Counted from the stretch's first letter, positions 11,501 to 22,734 are shown. The stretch: 64,000 bases of DNA from Diphasiastrum complanatum (GCA_029204225.1 MU832039.1:26378-90377); one strand, 5' to 3'. Notes: generated by a model not told the origin, from the sequence alone. Numbers and translations are program-made.

Positions 11501-12505
11501 GGTATAGATTACCTTCCTATCACCATCAAATGCCATTAAAGATGAAAAATACTCTTTATGATATGTCATATGAGAAGTGGCTCCACTATCAATCCACCAA
11601 GGATCAATGTCTCCATGATTAGCCAACAAGCAAGATGACATAACAAAAGCATCATTTGAAAGAAGCTCATCCCCACCCTCATCAATAGTTAGATTGGTTT
11701 GCTTTTCCCCTTGATCCCTCTTTTTCTTAAAACAATCACTAGCAAAATGCCCTTTGACTCCACAATAGAAACATTTTAGCTTAGATCTATCCTTCTTTTT
11801 GCCAAAAGTAGAGTGCTCACCTTGGTCTTGCCCTTTAGACCAATTGCTTTTACCTTTGCCCTTGAACTTGCCTTTAGAGAACATTGCCTCCTCTTCTCCT
11901 CCTTGAGATGTAGAAGATGCTCCCACTCTTGCTTGCAACCTGAATTCTTCAGCCAACAAGACCTCTTGCAAGTCTCCAACACTTGGTAAACATTTTTGGA
12001 TAGCATAACTTTGAACAAGATTAGCATGATCATCCAACAAGCCATTGAGAATCACTTGAACAAGCTCCTCATTATTTATGCCATCATTAATGCATGCTAA
12101 CTCATCATTCAATGCTTTAACTCTCAAAACAAAAGCATGTCCACTCTCACTCTTCTTTTGCATACAAGAAAAGATTTGCCTTCTTAAAGTCAACACTCTA
12201 GAAGTAGACTTGGATTCATAAACCTTCTTCAAGGCTTCCCAAGCTTCACTAGATGATGTGCACTTACCAACCTCTTTGATAAGCTCATTTGTCACATTCA
12301 TCTTGATCATGTGAAGGGCTTTCTTTGCCCTCTTGTCATACCTCAATTGTTCTTGAGGTGCCAAAGGTCTCTCCTCCACACCTACAACAATATCCATCAA
12401 CTCATTCATCTCAAGCAAAGACTCCATCCTTACTTTCCAAGTAGAATAGTTGAGGGAGGTAAGCCTATCATTGCTTTCCAACATGTAGCCTCCATTTGTA
12501 GCCAT
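8555..12505 (-). CDS. copia gag-pol polyprotein, 1316 aa, intact
   Basis: One uninterrupted frame encodes all copia functions. Gag occupies about residues 1-240, with a zinc knuckle at 245-258 (C245, C248, H253, C258). The protease active site DSGAT is at 306-310. The GAG-pre-integrase zinc-binding residues are H439, H444, C473 and C476. The integrase triad is D503, D565 and E601 (D-x35-E). RT has D907 and YVDD at 992-995. RNase H has D1156, E1197 and D1234, and the frame ends after DIFTKAL (1283). The start MATNGGYMLESNDRL matches other gag starts in the window. Its length suits the copia family. All key residues are present, so the protein may be active. Expression is expected from the LTR promoter at 13106-13759. 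Confidence 0.97.
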   Translation of the reverse strand: MATNGGYMLESNDRLTSLNYSTWKVRMESLLEMNELMDIVVGVEERPLAPQEQLRYDKRAKKALHMIKMNVTNELIKEVGKCTSSSEAWEALKKVYESKSTSRVLTLRRQIFSCMQKKSESGHAFVLRVKALNDELACINDGINNEELVQVILNGLLDDHANLVQSYAIQKCLPSVGDLQEVLLAEEFRLQARVGASSTSQGGEEEAMFSKGKFKGKGKSNWSKGQDQGEHSTFGKKKDRSKLKCFYCGVKGHFASDCFKKKRDQGEKQTNLTIDEGGDELLSNDAFVMSSCLLANHGDIDPWWIDSGATSHMTYHKEYFSSLMAFDGDRKVIYTANDGECAIKGIGTIPISLSTNRNIELKDVLLIPSITKNLLSVSQMLDKGFKVEFDGDACLIKKGCSIIAKGKRQGKLFKLDACVVANQVGCMANEQMSIQEVWHKRMGHLNYKALEVIAKKEVVRGLPKSLTCLNHVCEECALSKSHRLPYTRSISRSKMPFSLLHSDIHGVTTISNGGAKMYVTFIDDFSRFCWVYLLKSKDEVFDVFVKFKVAIETQFTTKIKCLRSDNGGEYISNKFKAFCDEHGIKREYTCPRTPQQNGVAERKNRTLCESAKAMRLNANLPKPFWSDALLCANFLCNRWPSVVLEGKTPFEALFGMKPNVKFLRTFGCICYFNITLDDRTKEDPSSRKGIFVGYSEVSKAYRIYVPSIKKVFTSRDVIFDESNIPKVVSSDDGVVATNVLDDNGVDDTLDVDVEEASSSQIPRRTPRHKVKPSRLTYDDKGKQVVDGSNYAFLTSFDVPSCVDEARQKEEWIQAMDLEFEALMKNNTWRLVELPKGKSAIGCKWIFKVKTNQDGSINKLKARLVAKGYAQEHGIDYEETFAPVAKMVSIRVIISLATLYGWDLWQLDISNAFLNGDLEEEVYMEQPESYVSHSKPNHVCFLQKSLYGLKQAPRSWYARLNSFLLSQNFTMSEYDHSLYFRISANDVTILLIYVDDIILSGGNKEDIEDIKKALKKEFEVHDLGLLSYILGIEVIRTSQITFISQEKYAISILNRFHMVDANPIDTPMESHVKLTIRGNERSFEDITLYRKLIGSLIYLTITRPDLSYCVGRLSQFMQDPSIEHWKLGKRILRYISGTKDFGIVYRGSSPNLFGFSDSDFAGDLMDRKSINAHAIFIGDGAISWMSKKQATISLSSSEAEYKALTSCTKEMVWIKRMIMELHLLDFSESPIIFCDNLSAQSLASNPVFHARSKHIEVAYHFVREQVLAKEIKLEHVPSKECVADIFTKALGKDLFFKHRTSLGVLSKSMLKLVEEGV
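8560..8569 (-). promoter_or_regulatory. polypurine tract
   Basis: The minus strand reads GAAGAGGGAG directly before the 3' LTR. This is where plus-strand DNA synthesis is primed in LTR elements. It overlaps the last codons of pol. Confidence 0.85.
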
Positions 12506-13093
12506 GTTGCAATGATTGATCTCTGATCTTTGACCTGTTCCAATGCACTAAGCACTCTCTTGAATCAACAAATGAAACACAAGAAGAAATCACAAAGATT
12601 TGGAACCTAAAACCTTACTTTTTCCTCACTTTTTCCTCAATTTTAGCCACTAGTTTTATGATTTCTTGATCAAACCAAGACCAAACCTCAATATACTTGC
12701 TTTTCCCTCACTCCTAAGATTGAAATACACTCTTGAATCATTCAGCAAACTGAAAATCAGAGGGTTACATCAATTTTGAAGTTTTTGACATGAAGAAGCA
12801 AGAAATTGAATCAAAAAACTATATGCTAGAATGGAAAACTAATAGGATCTTGTTGGATCTTGCATCTCCCTCTTTCCAAAACAAATTTTGTCTCCTTATT
12901 CTGATAAGTACAGAGGGAATTCGCCCTACTTCAATTGAAATGCATACAAATGATGTTTTGATCACAAAGATCCAATTTCTACACATAAATCAACAAGATT
13001 TTTAGCTAGAAACTTGATTGGAATGCTACAAAAGCAAACTCGCCCACAAATCTCTTCTAAATCTGGCAAAACCTGCACATTTGGCCGCCTAAT
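12506..13093 (-). other. 5' leader of the intact copia element
   Basis: About 590 non-coding bases lie between the gag ATG and the primer-binding site. This stretch would hold the packaging and dimerisation signals of the genomic RNA. I see no conserved reading frame or repeat in it. Confidence 0.75.
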
Positions 13094-13105
13094 GCTCTGA
13101 TACCA
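13094..13105 (-). promoter_or_regulatory. primer-binding site, initiator Met-tRNA
   Basis: The minus strand reads TGGTATCAGAGC immediately after the 5' LTR. It is the standard plant copia primer site. Confidence 0.93.
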
Positions 13106-13759
13106 TGTGAAAAACTCAGATCCAAAAGATGCTAAAGTTTCATAAAGATCTTGGCCATGGAAGTTATGCACATCTAGATTGAAAAAATGATAGAAATTGT
13201 GATGTTAAGCATACTAAACATCAACTAAACATCAAAATCTGATCATAAGCTTCCACAAACAGAAACTTGCTGTCCCTGTCCGTACTTCAGAGCCTACAAC
13301 CTGCATTTCACACGTGTGAAGCCATAGCAACAAAGAAATCACAATTCTAGTGGCTAGAATGCAAGATATGAACAAAAAAGTGAGAGAGAAGAAGATGGAT
13401 CTTCAAAGAGCATAACATTCATTCAATAGAATGAAAATGAGATGTGTACATACTCGTGGAGATGGCTATTTATAGCAGCCATAGTGCCTCTTGGCCACTT
13501 GTCTTATGATAGGCTAAAATTGGGGTCCAATAGGATTCACCCCATATACCTAGAAATTTGGTCAAATAGGAATGCACCAAATTATGAGCCAATAGAAGAG
13601 CTCCACACTCGACCTCCTCTAATTAATGTGACCTCAAAAGTAGTGTACACATACTTTGGGCCTCTACATACATGTATGAACCTATCTCTAACTTTTATTT
13701 GGCCATAGGCCTACAAAATCTCAAGTTAGGAAAATACTACTAGTTGACAATTTTTCACA
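13106..13759 (-). repeat. 5' LTR of the intact copia element
   Basis: It appears identical to 7906-8559 over all 654 bases. The CACACGTGTG palindrome is at 13309-13318. As the 5' copy it would drive transcription leftward into gag-pol. Confidence 0.95.
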
Positions 13760-16250
13760 GTCCAATCCAACCGAAAGGACACTATACAAGATCAACTGAT
13801 ATTATAAATTGGGGTCAAGCATTGGCCATTGTCGACTGTATTGATTCCAACATATGTCGCATAGAAACCACCGTAGAAGACACATATATTCTACCATCTT
13901 CTACGGACATAGAGATCCCATCATTCCATTAATGATGATAGACCCAATTACTATAGCTTGGTGCCCAGGAAAACCTAGTATCTCTGCCATCCACATTTCA
14001 GAAGACGGTATTCTTTCGTTGAATGATGAAATCATGATTGACGAACACGTTCTCCTATATCTCGATGAAAAATGTTATACACCAAAATCAATTCCCAAAG
14101 AGATTAAGTCACCAGGGCCTCTGGCCCATCTCCAACTCACATCCATAGTAGCCAACACAGTGACCTATTGGCCAAAACCTAAGATCTACCAATGGGACAT
14201 GTATCCAGACGAAGTCTGGAATACAATAAATGAAGAATTGATTTGAGAGTCAACAACCGTCTCCTCAACAAACCGGAAAACCTCGATTACAAAAAGACAA
14301 AATCGTCGACACAAAACTAACTGAGAGACAAAAACAAATGTGTGAAAAGCTTAAACAACCCATCAAGCCATTGTTCGAACAACAAAAGTACCATCCTTCT
14401 ACCGATAGAGCTTTGACATCTGGTAGCACATCCACATCGATGATTCCCAAAGTTCCAGAGAGCTTTGTGGAACCTCGTTTTGACCTCCTCCTTTTGACCT
14501 ACCCAGAGAATTCAAAAATTTCACACTTGATGATGTCGTCATTCAATTGCCGCAACCCCAACATGAACCTACATAGGCTTCTGAGTCCTTTGAAAGACTA
14601 GCCAAGACGATAGAGCTCAATCTTAAAAATCATGATGAGGACATGGATCGCATTGTTCACGTCAGAGCTCACCTCACACTAGGTCAACTTCTTGATCTGG
14701 AAACCTTACTATGCAAATACAAGGATGTATTTGCCTAGAATTATATAGAAATGCCCACCTAAAATAGCCGTCCACACTATTCCTTTAGAGGAGATTGCTA
14801 AGCCTATTCGGGCTAAGTTGTACAGATGTAACCTTGTTTATCGCGAGTGGATCGATGAAGATATTAAGAAGTTTTTGGATGCTGGCTTCATCTATGAAGT
14901 CCAACATACTGATTGGGTATCGCCCATTGTGGTAGTACCCAAGAAAAATGGCAAACTTCGTATCTACGTCGATCTCAAAAACCTTTACGCGGTTACTAAA
15001 AAAGACCACTTTCCGTTGTCCTTAACGACACAGATCCTAGAGGAGATGGTATGAGCTAAGGCTTTCAGGTTCTTAGATGGTTTAAGTGGCTATTTTCTAT
15101 TTATAGCCCCTAAAGAAAAACACAAGACAACTTTTGCCATGGAAAATGACGTTTATGCTTATAATGTCATGCCTTTTGGCTTATGTAATGCCCCTTCCAC
15201 GTTCCAACACGTCATGCAAATGGCATTTCAAGATTTGTTACATCGAATTGTCGAGATTTATCTCGATGATTTGGATGTACATTCTTCTGCAGACAAGTAC
15301 CTCGAAGCCCTTGAAAAGATATTCATTCGCTATCGTAGGTTCGGTATATCACTAAACCCTGAAAAATGCCAAATCTGGGTCACCCATGGGGTTGTCCAAT
15401 GACATATTATTTCAAAGGATGGTATTTCTACAAGTCCTTCAAAGGTCAAGGTTATTGTTGAAATGCCTCTACCCACAACAATGAAGGAAGTTTACGTCTT
15501 CCTCGCCCACAATAACTATTACCACATCTTTATAATCGACTACACCGGTAAGGCGAGACTCGTTTATTTAGTTGATGGACCGAGGAACGTATAAAAGCTT
15601 TTGAGGATTTGAAAACAGCACTTACTACCACACCCATACTTCGTTCCCCAGATTACACGAAGGAATTCCACGTGCATACCGATGCAAGTAAGTATGCCAT
15701 AGGGGGTATCCTAGCACAACCAAGCGAATATAAAAAAGATTTTTCGATACGTTTCTTGAGCAGACAACTGGTGTCTGCTGAAGTAAACTATACAACAACT
15801 GAGCGAGAGGCACTGGCCATGGTCTACGCCATATAACAACTCAAACACTACTTACTAGGCCAAACCTTTGCCTTCTACACAAACCATCAAGCATTGTTAT
15901 ATATTGTTAATAAATCTTGTAAAACCGGACGCATAGCTCGATGGCTCTTAATACTTAAGGAATTCAATTTTCATGTAGTCGTCAGGAAAGGAACACAACA
16001 TTTCATGGTTGACCACCTTTTCAGACTTCCCAATGCTGAAACAAAAATACCCAAGTAGGCTATATCCTGATCGCAACGAATTATGCAACCAAGTGGGTAG
16101 AAGCACGTGCAACAAAGCATGCCAATGCGAAGACCTTAGCGCATTTTCTTTATGAAAGTATTATTACGCGTTTTGGCTGTCCAATTGAGCTTGTTAGTGA
16201 CCGAGGCACTCGCTTCTTAAATAAAGTGATCGATAATCTCCTACGAGATA
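13760..16250 (+). pseudogene. Ty3/gypsy RT, RNase H and integrase, broken
   Basis: This continues the gypsy relic split by the copia insertion. A linker region (13854-14600) precedes RT: WIDEDIKKFLDAGFIYEV, then VVPKKNGKLRIYVDLKNL, a stop at about 15052, then VMPFGLCNAPSTFQHVMQ and the catalytic YLDDL at about 15257-15271. RNase H starts near 15609 with FHVHTDASKYAIGGILAQ and TTEREALAMVYAI, and reaches LPNAE at about 16040. Integrase is represented by YATKWVEARATKHANA and LVSDRGTRFLNKVIDNLL, where the first catalytic Asp is Asn (ATNYATKW). Several stops and frame changes disable it. At about 16250 integrase is cut and gag sequence follows. Confidence 0.88.
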
Positions 16251-17457
16251 TGCTTCTTGGAGATGTTCATCTTTGTGCTAACTTGGCTAGTTATGAGGAT
16301 GAGCCCTCATAGGTCAGAACCAACCTTAATGGAGTTTCTGCTACACACGGAGCTCATCTTGAGAGAAGTACACCCAAGCTAGATCTACCAAAGTTTGACG
16401 GTACTTCGGACCCTCAAAGATTTTTGCAAATATTTGAGAATGCATGTGATGTGTATGGCGAAACATCTCCCGATGCTATGGTCCAACTGTTTTTTATGAC
16501 CATGATCGCTAAAGCACGTGATTTGGTTTTTCAACCTTGATCGTGACGAAAAGACAGACTAATCAATTTTGAAAGAATCCTTTATCAAGTGTTTTAAGTC
16601 TTTTGCTTGATCGAGAGCCCTTTTGTCAAATTGAGTAACATCAAGATGGCAAAGGATGAGCGCGTACGAGACTATATCGAGCATTTCAAACGTCTCAAAA
16701 GTCAAGTACAATAATAACCCTCTGAACAGATGCTCATCATCTGGTTTTTAGTCGGCCTTCCAAGATGGATTAGACGCGAGCTTAAATCCAATGATGAATA
16801 TACGAGCCTAAAGTTAGCTATGTCTGATGCCATCAAGGAGGAAGATGAAGGATCACATGTTGACGAATCAAGGGAAAGATGAGCACCACGTGCTCCTGCC
16901 CATGAGTTGAAGCCGATCGAGGACACCCGAGATCATCTTTGGAAATCCCAGTTGGAGTTGCTTAATAAGCAACATCAACTATAGATGGAGAAACTCACCA
17001 ATGAGTTTCAAGCTACCCTGAAGTCTATCCAAAGCAGTATGTCTGGTCAGTCAAACCCTGCACAGGTACCTTATAGACGAAAAACAATATGGTGCCCACA
17101 CTATCGAGCTACGCATCCTGTTGATGCTTGTCCTTCATATCCGCCTATCCAAGCACATACAGTCCAACAATATGAAGCACAACCATCACACTCTCAACAT
17201 TCCTTGACTTATCCCGAATATCCATCAGAAAGTCCAGAACCACTAGCCATACAAGATGGCTACGCCGTTATACAAGGGCCATTTCATACCAGATGTTTCA
17301 TCTGTGGCGAAACTGGCCACTTCATGGTTGATTGTCCAGTTAAGACTAAGTACCATGTTGAGTGTCCTGACCGTATCAAAAAACACAGTTTCAAAGACTG
17401 TCCGAAACGACCAACTACGATCCTACCTGCCCATCACGTCAGTTATGAATCACAATA
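16251..17457 (+). pseudogene. Ty3/gypsy gag, broken
   Basis: The frame gives KLDLPKFDGTSDPQRFLQIF, the start of a gypsy capsid domain. With stops and frameshifts it continues through RVRDYIEHFKRLK-like sequence and VGLPRWIRRELKSNDEY to an acidic stretch. An open part at 16985-17457 has WCPHYRATHPVDACP and the zinc knuckle CFICGETGHFMVDC. The same domain order recurs at 41376-42623 (PKSIRRELKLVD, WCPVCAQRHTANTCP), so both are one gypsy family. Here gag follows integrase rather than preceding protease, which points to a head-to-tail junction of two copies or a rearrangement. Confidence 0.82.
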
Positions 17458-19881
17458 GGATCTTCACGACAACAACACAAGCACTATAGCACCCTCTCGC
17501 TCAACCTGCTACTCAATCGAGAAGTTTCTTGTAAACTTCTACATCACCGTCCAATACACCAGCTCCATAATGCAAAAAAGACAATATGAAATGAGTCCTT
17601 GTCGAAAGAAAGTGAAACCGATATTCCGTCATCTGCTACAATGTCCAACCAAGAGCAACCTCCATAGGGAATTGACAGTTTTTCTCCCCTTCTACAACCT
17701 CAAACCTATTTGTCTTTCCACATGCTGATAAGATTTCCAATGTGCCAATACACAATATTTCTCGGATTCGAAAATCCAAATAGAGATTCGGTTCTGAATC
17801 TCTTGTTCACAGAGGTCCTCAGGACATAATACCTCATCCATACCTGCATCTCAAGCTATATCTTACAACATCTGCTATCAATGATGGTAGATTTAGTGTC
17901 ATCCACCCTGTCTTGTTTTGACAAGGACATGTCAGAGTAAGTCACATTACTCTACAAAACAAAAGGAATATTGCAATTGTCAAGGTACATTATCAATGTT
18001 GATAAATGTAAGTTTTGTTCGACAAGTGCTATACAGTTCTCACTCTCTGTAGCATTTGTTTACTTCCTTGTTTCTCTTCACCTATTTTGTGTGATTGATT
18101 TTTGTTTGAGAAATAGCTATTGCATGAGAGTCTTCTGTAGAGCATCTCACGAACACATTTTCATTCATCTATCCATCTTCAGATTACCTTGTATAGCAGT
18201 TTAGAATTTTTGAGTTGATTCCTGCATCTCATTGCCATATTCATCTCTGAGTCAACTACGGCAAGATCGAAACAAATTTAGTTAAAATTTGTTCAATCTT
18301 TAGTCCAGTAAATGTTCAACAAGTTTCAACTACGTGTTCCACACGCCGATCCAATCCTGAACTTGAACAGTCACCAGCAATAATATCCCCACCAACAGAT
18401 TTTTTTTTTTTTGGAAGGGGAGGGGGGGGGGGGGGGGGGAGAGTGGACTGCTTGGATCCACTGGAACAGTTACGCTACCAAATACAACACCAAAAGATCG
18501 ACAACCAAGGTCACAAACCCAAAGTCGACAACGACAAGGCTAAAGAAGACAGATGGACAATCCAAAGTGACTCGATCAAAAGAGGTATCCTAGTCATGAT
18601 GAAGATCCTTCAGAAAAGAGAAACACAAGCATTGAAAAATCAGTCTCCTTCTTCAACCGGCCTATTGCCATACATCTGCAATCACTCTTATGCCTATCGT
18701 TCACACCATCTACCGTTGTCACCACCACCCTTCCTTCCATCTATTTGTTTATCACCAGTTACTATTCTTTTGAGAAATTCCCAGTTTTGATAGTCTTACC
18801 GAAGCAGCTGATAGATCATTGCAAATGTCCTGCGGAGACCAACTATCACCTAAAATGGATGATTAGCCAAACGAAGATCTAAGAAGCAGAAAAAGCAGCT
18901 AGAAGACATCAGAAATAAGGCAAAGAAACTGAGGAGGAAAGGACAAAAACTTAAGCAACAAATGAGCCAGATCAATCTTGATCAAAAGAAACTCTCTAGA
19001 GTAATGATAGTTGAATCCCCTCTTATGAAGCCCAAAGAGATCCAAAAGTAACGGATCAAAAGAAAGAGCTGCAGAAAAGAAAGATGAAGACAACTGTGAA
19101 CCTAAATAAATCAAGCTCCTCACCCAACAAGTGGTGGTCAAAGTTCGACATTGCAAGGGTCCAAGGTTGCAACTGTAGAGCTATTAGTTCCTTCACCCTA
19201 CCACAAAGCCTTCATCATGTTTCCTTACCGTTACCAAACCGTCCATCTAAAACTGTTCCTACCACCAATTTTTGATGAATCCATCCCCTTGAGACTGATA
19301 ATCAAAGTTTGTGCAACCTGTAGATCAAAGGTTTTTCTTGAGATTGGAACTTCAACTAAGAGAAGAACCACGGAAACACCCAGAGGCAAATGGAGGATAC
19401 AGACCTCCCAGAAGATAGAATCTACCAAGAAACCAAAGATGAAATCGTCAATGGTAGATATAAGTGACAAAACAAAGAGACACATGGAAAGCACTCAAGC
19501 ATGCAAGTTGTGAAGCTGCTGAGAGCTCTCCAATTTTGAGAATGTCAACCAATTGCAGCAATAAGACATTCTGGCTAAACTACGACAATTTGTAAAAAAT
19601 AGTTTTTGTGATAAGACTGGCGACAATAGGCACTTGGTTTTATGTAAGCAAACGAGGATCTACTCTTTCTCAAGTGATGATCGAAGATGCCAATGCAAAG
19701 CGGAGTGACATCATCCAATATGAGTTACAGTGGGTCCTGCAACACATCAGGGGTGGGATGATGTTGGCTGATTCTGACGAATCCCCAAGATACTCGGACA
19801 GAGCAAGTCAAGAGCACCTCTCACCTTAGACCGAGGAGGTCTCTGAGAAGATGAGACTAATGAAGACTGAGAGTTGAGTAT
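17458..19881 (+). other. non-coding tail of the gypsy relic
   Basis: No domain is recognisable. Short frames exist (18443-18790, 19151-19513) but have no visible homology. The segment TWFYVSKRGSTLSQ near 19620-19670 resembles SWFYVSATISMLYQ near 43455 in the other gypsy relic, suggesting a shared region downstream of gag. The tract ends at the solo LTR. Confidence 0.45.
18400..18439. repeat. homopolymer runs T13 and G18
   Basis: Thirteen T at 18400-18412 are followed by GGAAGGGGA and then eighteen G at 18422-18439. Such a run is prone to length error in sequencing and assembly. Confidence 0.9.
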
Positions 19882-20676
19882 TGACAAAATTTCCAGAATT
19901 CACACGTGTGGGAAATGTCCACAAGAGTGATTGATCTTAATTAAGCTTTGTGATTGGCACTATAACCTGATTCTAGATTGATCAACAAAATCTAGTTCAA
20001 AAGAAATGGCTAATCCACAATCTAGCATGCTAATCAACAAAATATAATAGCAATGAATCAAAGAATGAATAAAAATACAAGATTTCAGTGTATGAGCATT
20101 AGCCTCAACACGAGTGAGAGAGAGAGAGCTAGAGAGATAACAAACAATATTATTTTAGATCCAAAATGGCATGCGATAGCTACAAAACTTTGGTTCTTCA
20201 TCATTGATTGTGTGGAGAGCTACACATATTTATGGAGATTGAGGTAGCTCGAGGTAGAACCATATCTATCCATTCCAAAATGACATCTAAAGTGACATCT
20301 AGAGTCTATGTGACATTTGTCACTTGTCATGCATGAAATTCTACCAGCTTTTTACAAGTGTACTAGTTCTAACTAGAAATGTCCAAATCATCATGCATGT
20401 GTCCATTAAACTTTGTGCATGCCTTGCATGTCACTATGGATCACTTACAATTAATGCATGTGAGTTGCCACGAGTTTCTACAAGCATAATCATGCTTATT
20501 CTATGTCTACAAACTATATGCAAGTTGCATTTATCAAACTAGATAATACATAACCATGTAGCTCGAGTTCTATGTAGGCCAAACTTGGCATTTTGCATTA
20601 ATGAGTTACATACTTGCATGGTACAACATTTGTAGCAAGCCAAGAAATAAATATGGATTGTTTTTCAATTTTAACA
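19882..20676 (-). repeat. solo LTR (795 bp) with 5-bp target duplication
   Basis: The full LTR of the first copia element is present without any internal sequence. It runs from TGACAAAATTTCC to TTTTAACA, and both sides carry AGTAT (19877-19881 and 20677-20681). A solo LTR forms by recombination between the two LTRs of a full element. CACACGTGTG lies at 19901-19910. This copy fixes the true ends of the family. Confidence 0.95.
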
Positions 20677-21884
20677 AGTATGAGAGCCGAGAAATACTAT
20701 CTAGGAAAGACATGCAAGAACTGTGTAAGTCTCATGGTGAATCCCAGAAGATGGAATGACCATGTAGGAACTAGTATTTCTAGGAAAATGTAATAAATGC
20801 AAGTAGACCCCTTATAAAGAAAGTAGAGTGAGCCACCTTTTGATGGTGATCTCTAGTGAAGAGCATTATTCCACTTGTAATTTGTGAAATGTGGAAATTC
20901 CACTAGGATGCCACCTAAGGAGCTCTCTTGCTTATTTAAGAGACCCCCTCTTTGTGAAGAGAGGAGCTTTTGTGAATTATATCAACTCCATGCTGAAATG
21001 AGAAGAGCCTTCACGAGTTTGGTGTATCCATTGAGCTCCTTGATCATGCTTGTTTCTTGAGTGATGCATTTATGATCTTGCCCTTCCCTCCTTTTGTGTG
21101 TGGTTGTGGATTGTAGAGTGGATTAGATTTGCTGCTTTCCTAGAGTGGATTAGCCTCTTTTCTTGTTTGTGAATTAATCTAGGAACCAACATTCAGGTAA
21201 ACTAAATAGGCTGAATCTATGGTGTAGTTTTGCATATCTCTTTACAATCCAGTTCTTGATGTTCTTGGGATGTCCAAGAATCAATAGACTAGTTGGTTTC
21301 TTGATTCTTGGACTTCTAACATGATGTAGATTAGTTCTTGTTTCTTGTTTTGTCAATTTATGCAAGTGTAGCTCAGTTTAGTAATACTTAGGATCTGATT
21401 CAGTTCGTTTTAAGAGTAGGTAGTTGTAGAATCTTCTGAATGTTCATTTGGGCTGCACTCTGATCTGTGAATGAGAGTTCTTGGCTTGTATGTATGTATG
21501 AATGTAAGTGCGTTCAAGAGAGTTCGACCCTGAGTAGTTCTCTGACAGGCAGGACACAAAATATACTACAATGACAATCTATCCCTTCTGCCTGGTTTGG
21601 CATCGTAATATCAAGAGCACACATAAGGAATGCCCTGAAGCCTGGTAACAGACAGAATACCAAGTCGTAGAAGCTGTAAGCAAGAGGTAAAAGAACCGTA
21701 GTAAACAGATCCTCTGGATCAGGGGATCTGTAAACATTTGTGTAAATAGAAGCATCCCAAGTGGTGGACACTATTCTCTATATCAGTTATGATTGTTTCT
21801 ATTTTGAGAATTACATGATCATTGAAAGTTGATCTATTCTTAGGACGAATATCATTCTTATGATGGATCAAAGTTCTATGGTCA
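20677..21884. other. unassigned, LTR-like in part
   Basis: After removal of the solo LTR this continues the sequence to the left of 19877. It contains TATA-like motifs (CCCCTTATAAAG near 20810, TTATTTAAGAG near 20935), which would suit an old LTR. No ends, primer site or coding sequence were recognised. Confidence 0.35.
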
Positions 21885-22099
21885 AAACTATGCTAGGAAC
21901 AAGCATGTTGAGGTGCAACAACATTATGTGAGGGAGCAAGTCATTGCAAAGGAGGTGGAGCTTTAACAATGTTTCCTCAAGGGAATGTTTAGCTGATATC
22001 TTCACCAAATCATTGGAAAAGGACTTGTTCATGAAGCATAGGACATCACTTGGAGTGTTATCAAAGTCTATGCTAAAACTAGTTGAAGAGAAAGTGTGA
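21885..22099 (+). pseudogene. copia RNase H tail
   Basis: In shifting frames the plus strand encodes ARNKHVEVQQHYVREQVIAKEVEL and then SSRECLADIFTKSLEKDL, HRTSLGVLSKSMLKLVEEKV and a stop. This is the C-terminus of copia pol, nearly the same as the end of the intact protein. The last codon and stop overlap the start of the following LTR, as in the intact element. The rest of the element upstream is lost. Confidence 0.85.
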
Positions 22100-22656
22100 A
22101 ACATTCAAGTAGCTTAATCATATTTGCTATATTTCCATATTTGGAAAATTGAGGCCAACATTGTTTTTAGACTTAGAGATTGACTTTTTAAAGTCCGTTA
22201 GTCTAAATTTCATTTGAATGAACACTTTTTGAAAGTGTGGGAAAGTGAAGATGAGTTTGAGTATATTCAAATTTAAATGTTGGGTACTTTGAATCTAGAC
22301 CCAAAAATAGTAGGGTTAGCATTTTGGAGGAAAACCAAGTGGCCAAATAGGTTTTGGACCTGTTATAAAAGGAGGAAACTTGTGGAGAGACACATCTTCT
22401 CTCATCTCTATCTCATTTCATGCCTATATATGGTTCTCTTGGGTTCTACTATCCATTGGTGCATTATACTTGTGATTGCATGCAATTCTATGTGTAGAAT
22501 GATCTATATTTGTTATTTTTGGATCCACACATGTGAAATACAGTAGCTTTCTAATTTTGTATGGACAACAATAGTAATTTATCATTTAATTCATGTTTGA
22601 TCAAGTTCTATTAAAGTTTGCATCCCATTTTGTGTATAGGTGCTGATTTTTCTACA
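22095..22656 (+). repeat. 3' LTR following the RNase H tail
   Basis: It starts TGTGAAACATTC directly after the purine-rich GAAGAGAAAG. A TATA box (GTTATAAAAGGAGG) lies near 22362. The right end at TTTTTCTACA is inferred from its likeness to the inverted terminal repeat of the intact family, without a target duplication or primer site to confirm it. Confidence 0.65.
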
Positions 22657-22734
22657 TTGGTGAAATTGGTAGAGTATCTTCTTTTTTAACCAAATATTAG
22701 GGACATGGATTGGATCTTGAATGATCTGAAATCC

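Larger units (their letters stand above)
7906..13759 (-). mobile_element. complete young Ty1/copia retrotransposon (5854 bp)
   Basis: Two 654-bp LTRs (7906-8559 and 13106-13759) appear identical base for base. They flank one uninterrupted 1316-codon gag-pol frame, a primer-binding site and a polypurine tract, all on the minus strand. LTR ends are TGTGAAAAA...TTTTTCACA, a 9-bp perfect inverted repeat. It lies inside a gypsy relic whose coding sequence continues on both sides. The five bases on each side (AGTGG and GTCCA) do not match, so no target duplication is visible. Identical LTRs and the open frame indicate recent insertion and possible activity. Confidence 0.97.

Noticed and set aside
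13442-13708. 88-codon frame in each LTR of the intact copia element (also at 8242-8508)
   Set aside because: It lies in the LTR on the strand opposite to the element and is duplicated only because the LTRs are identical.
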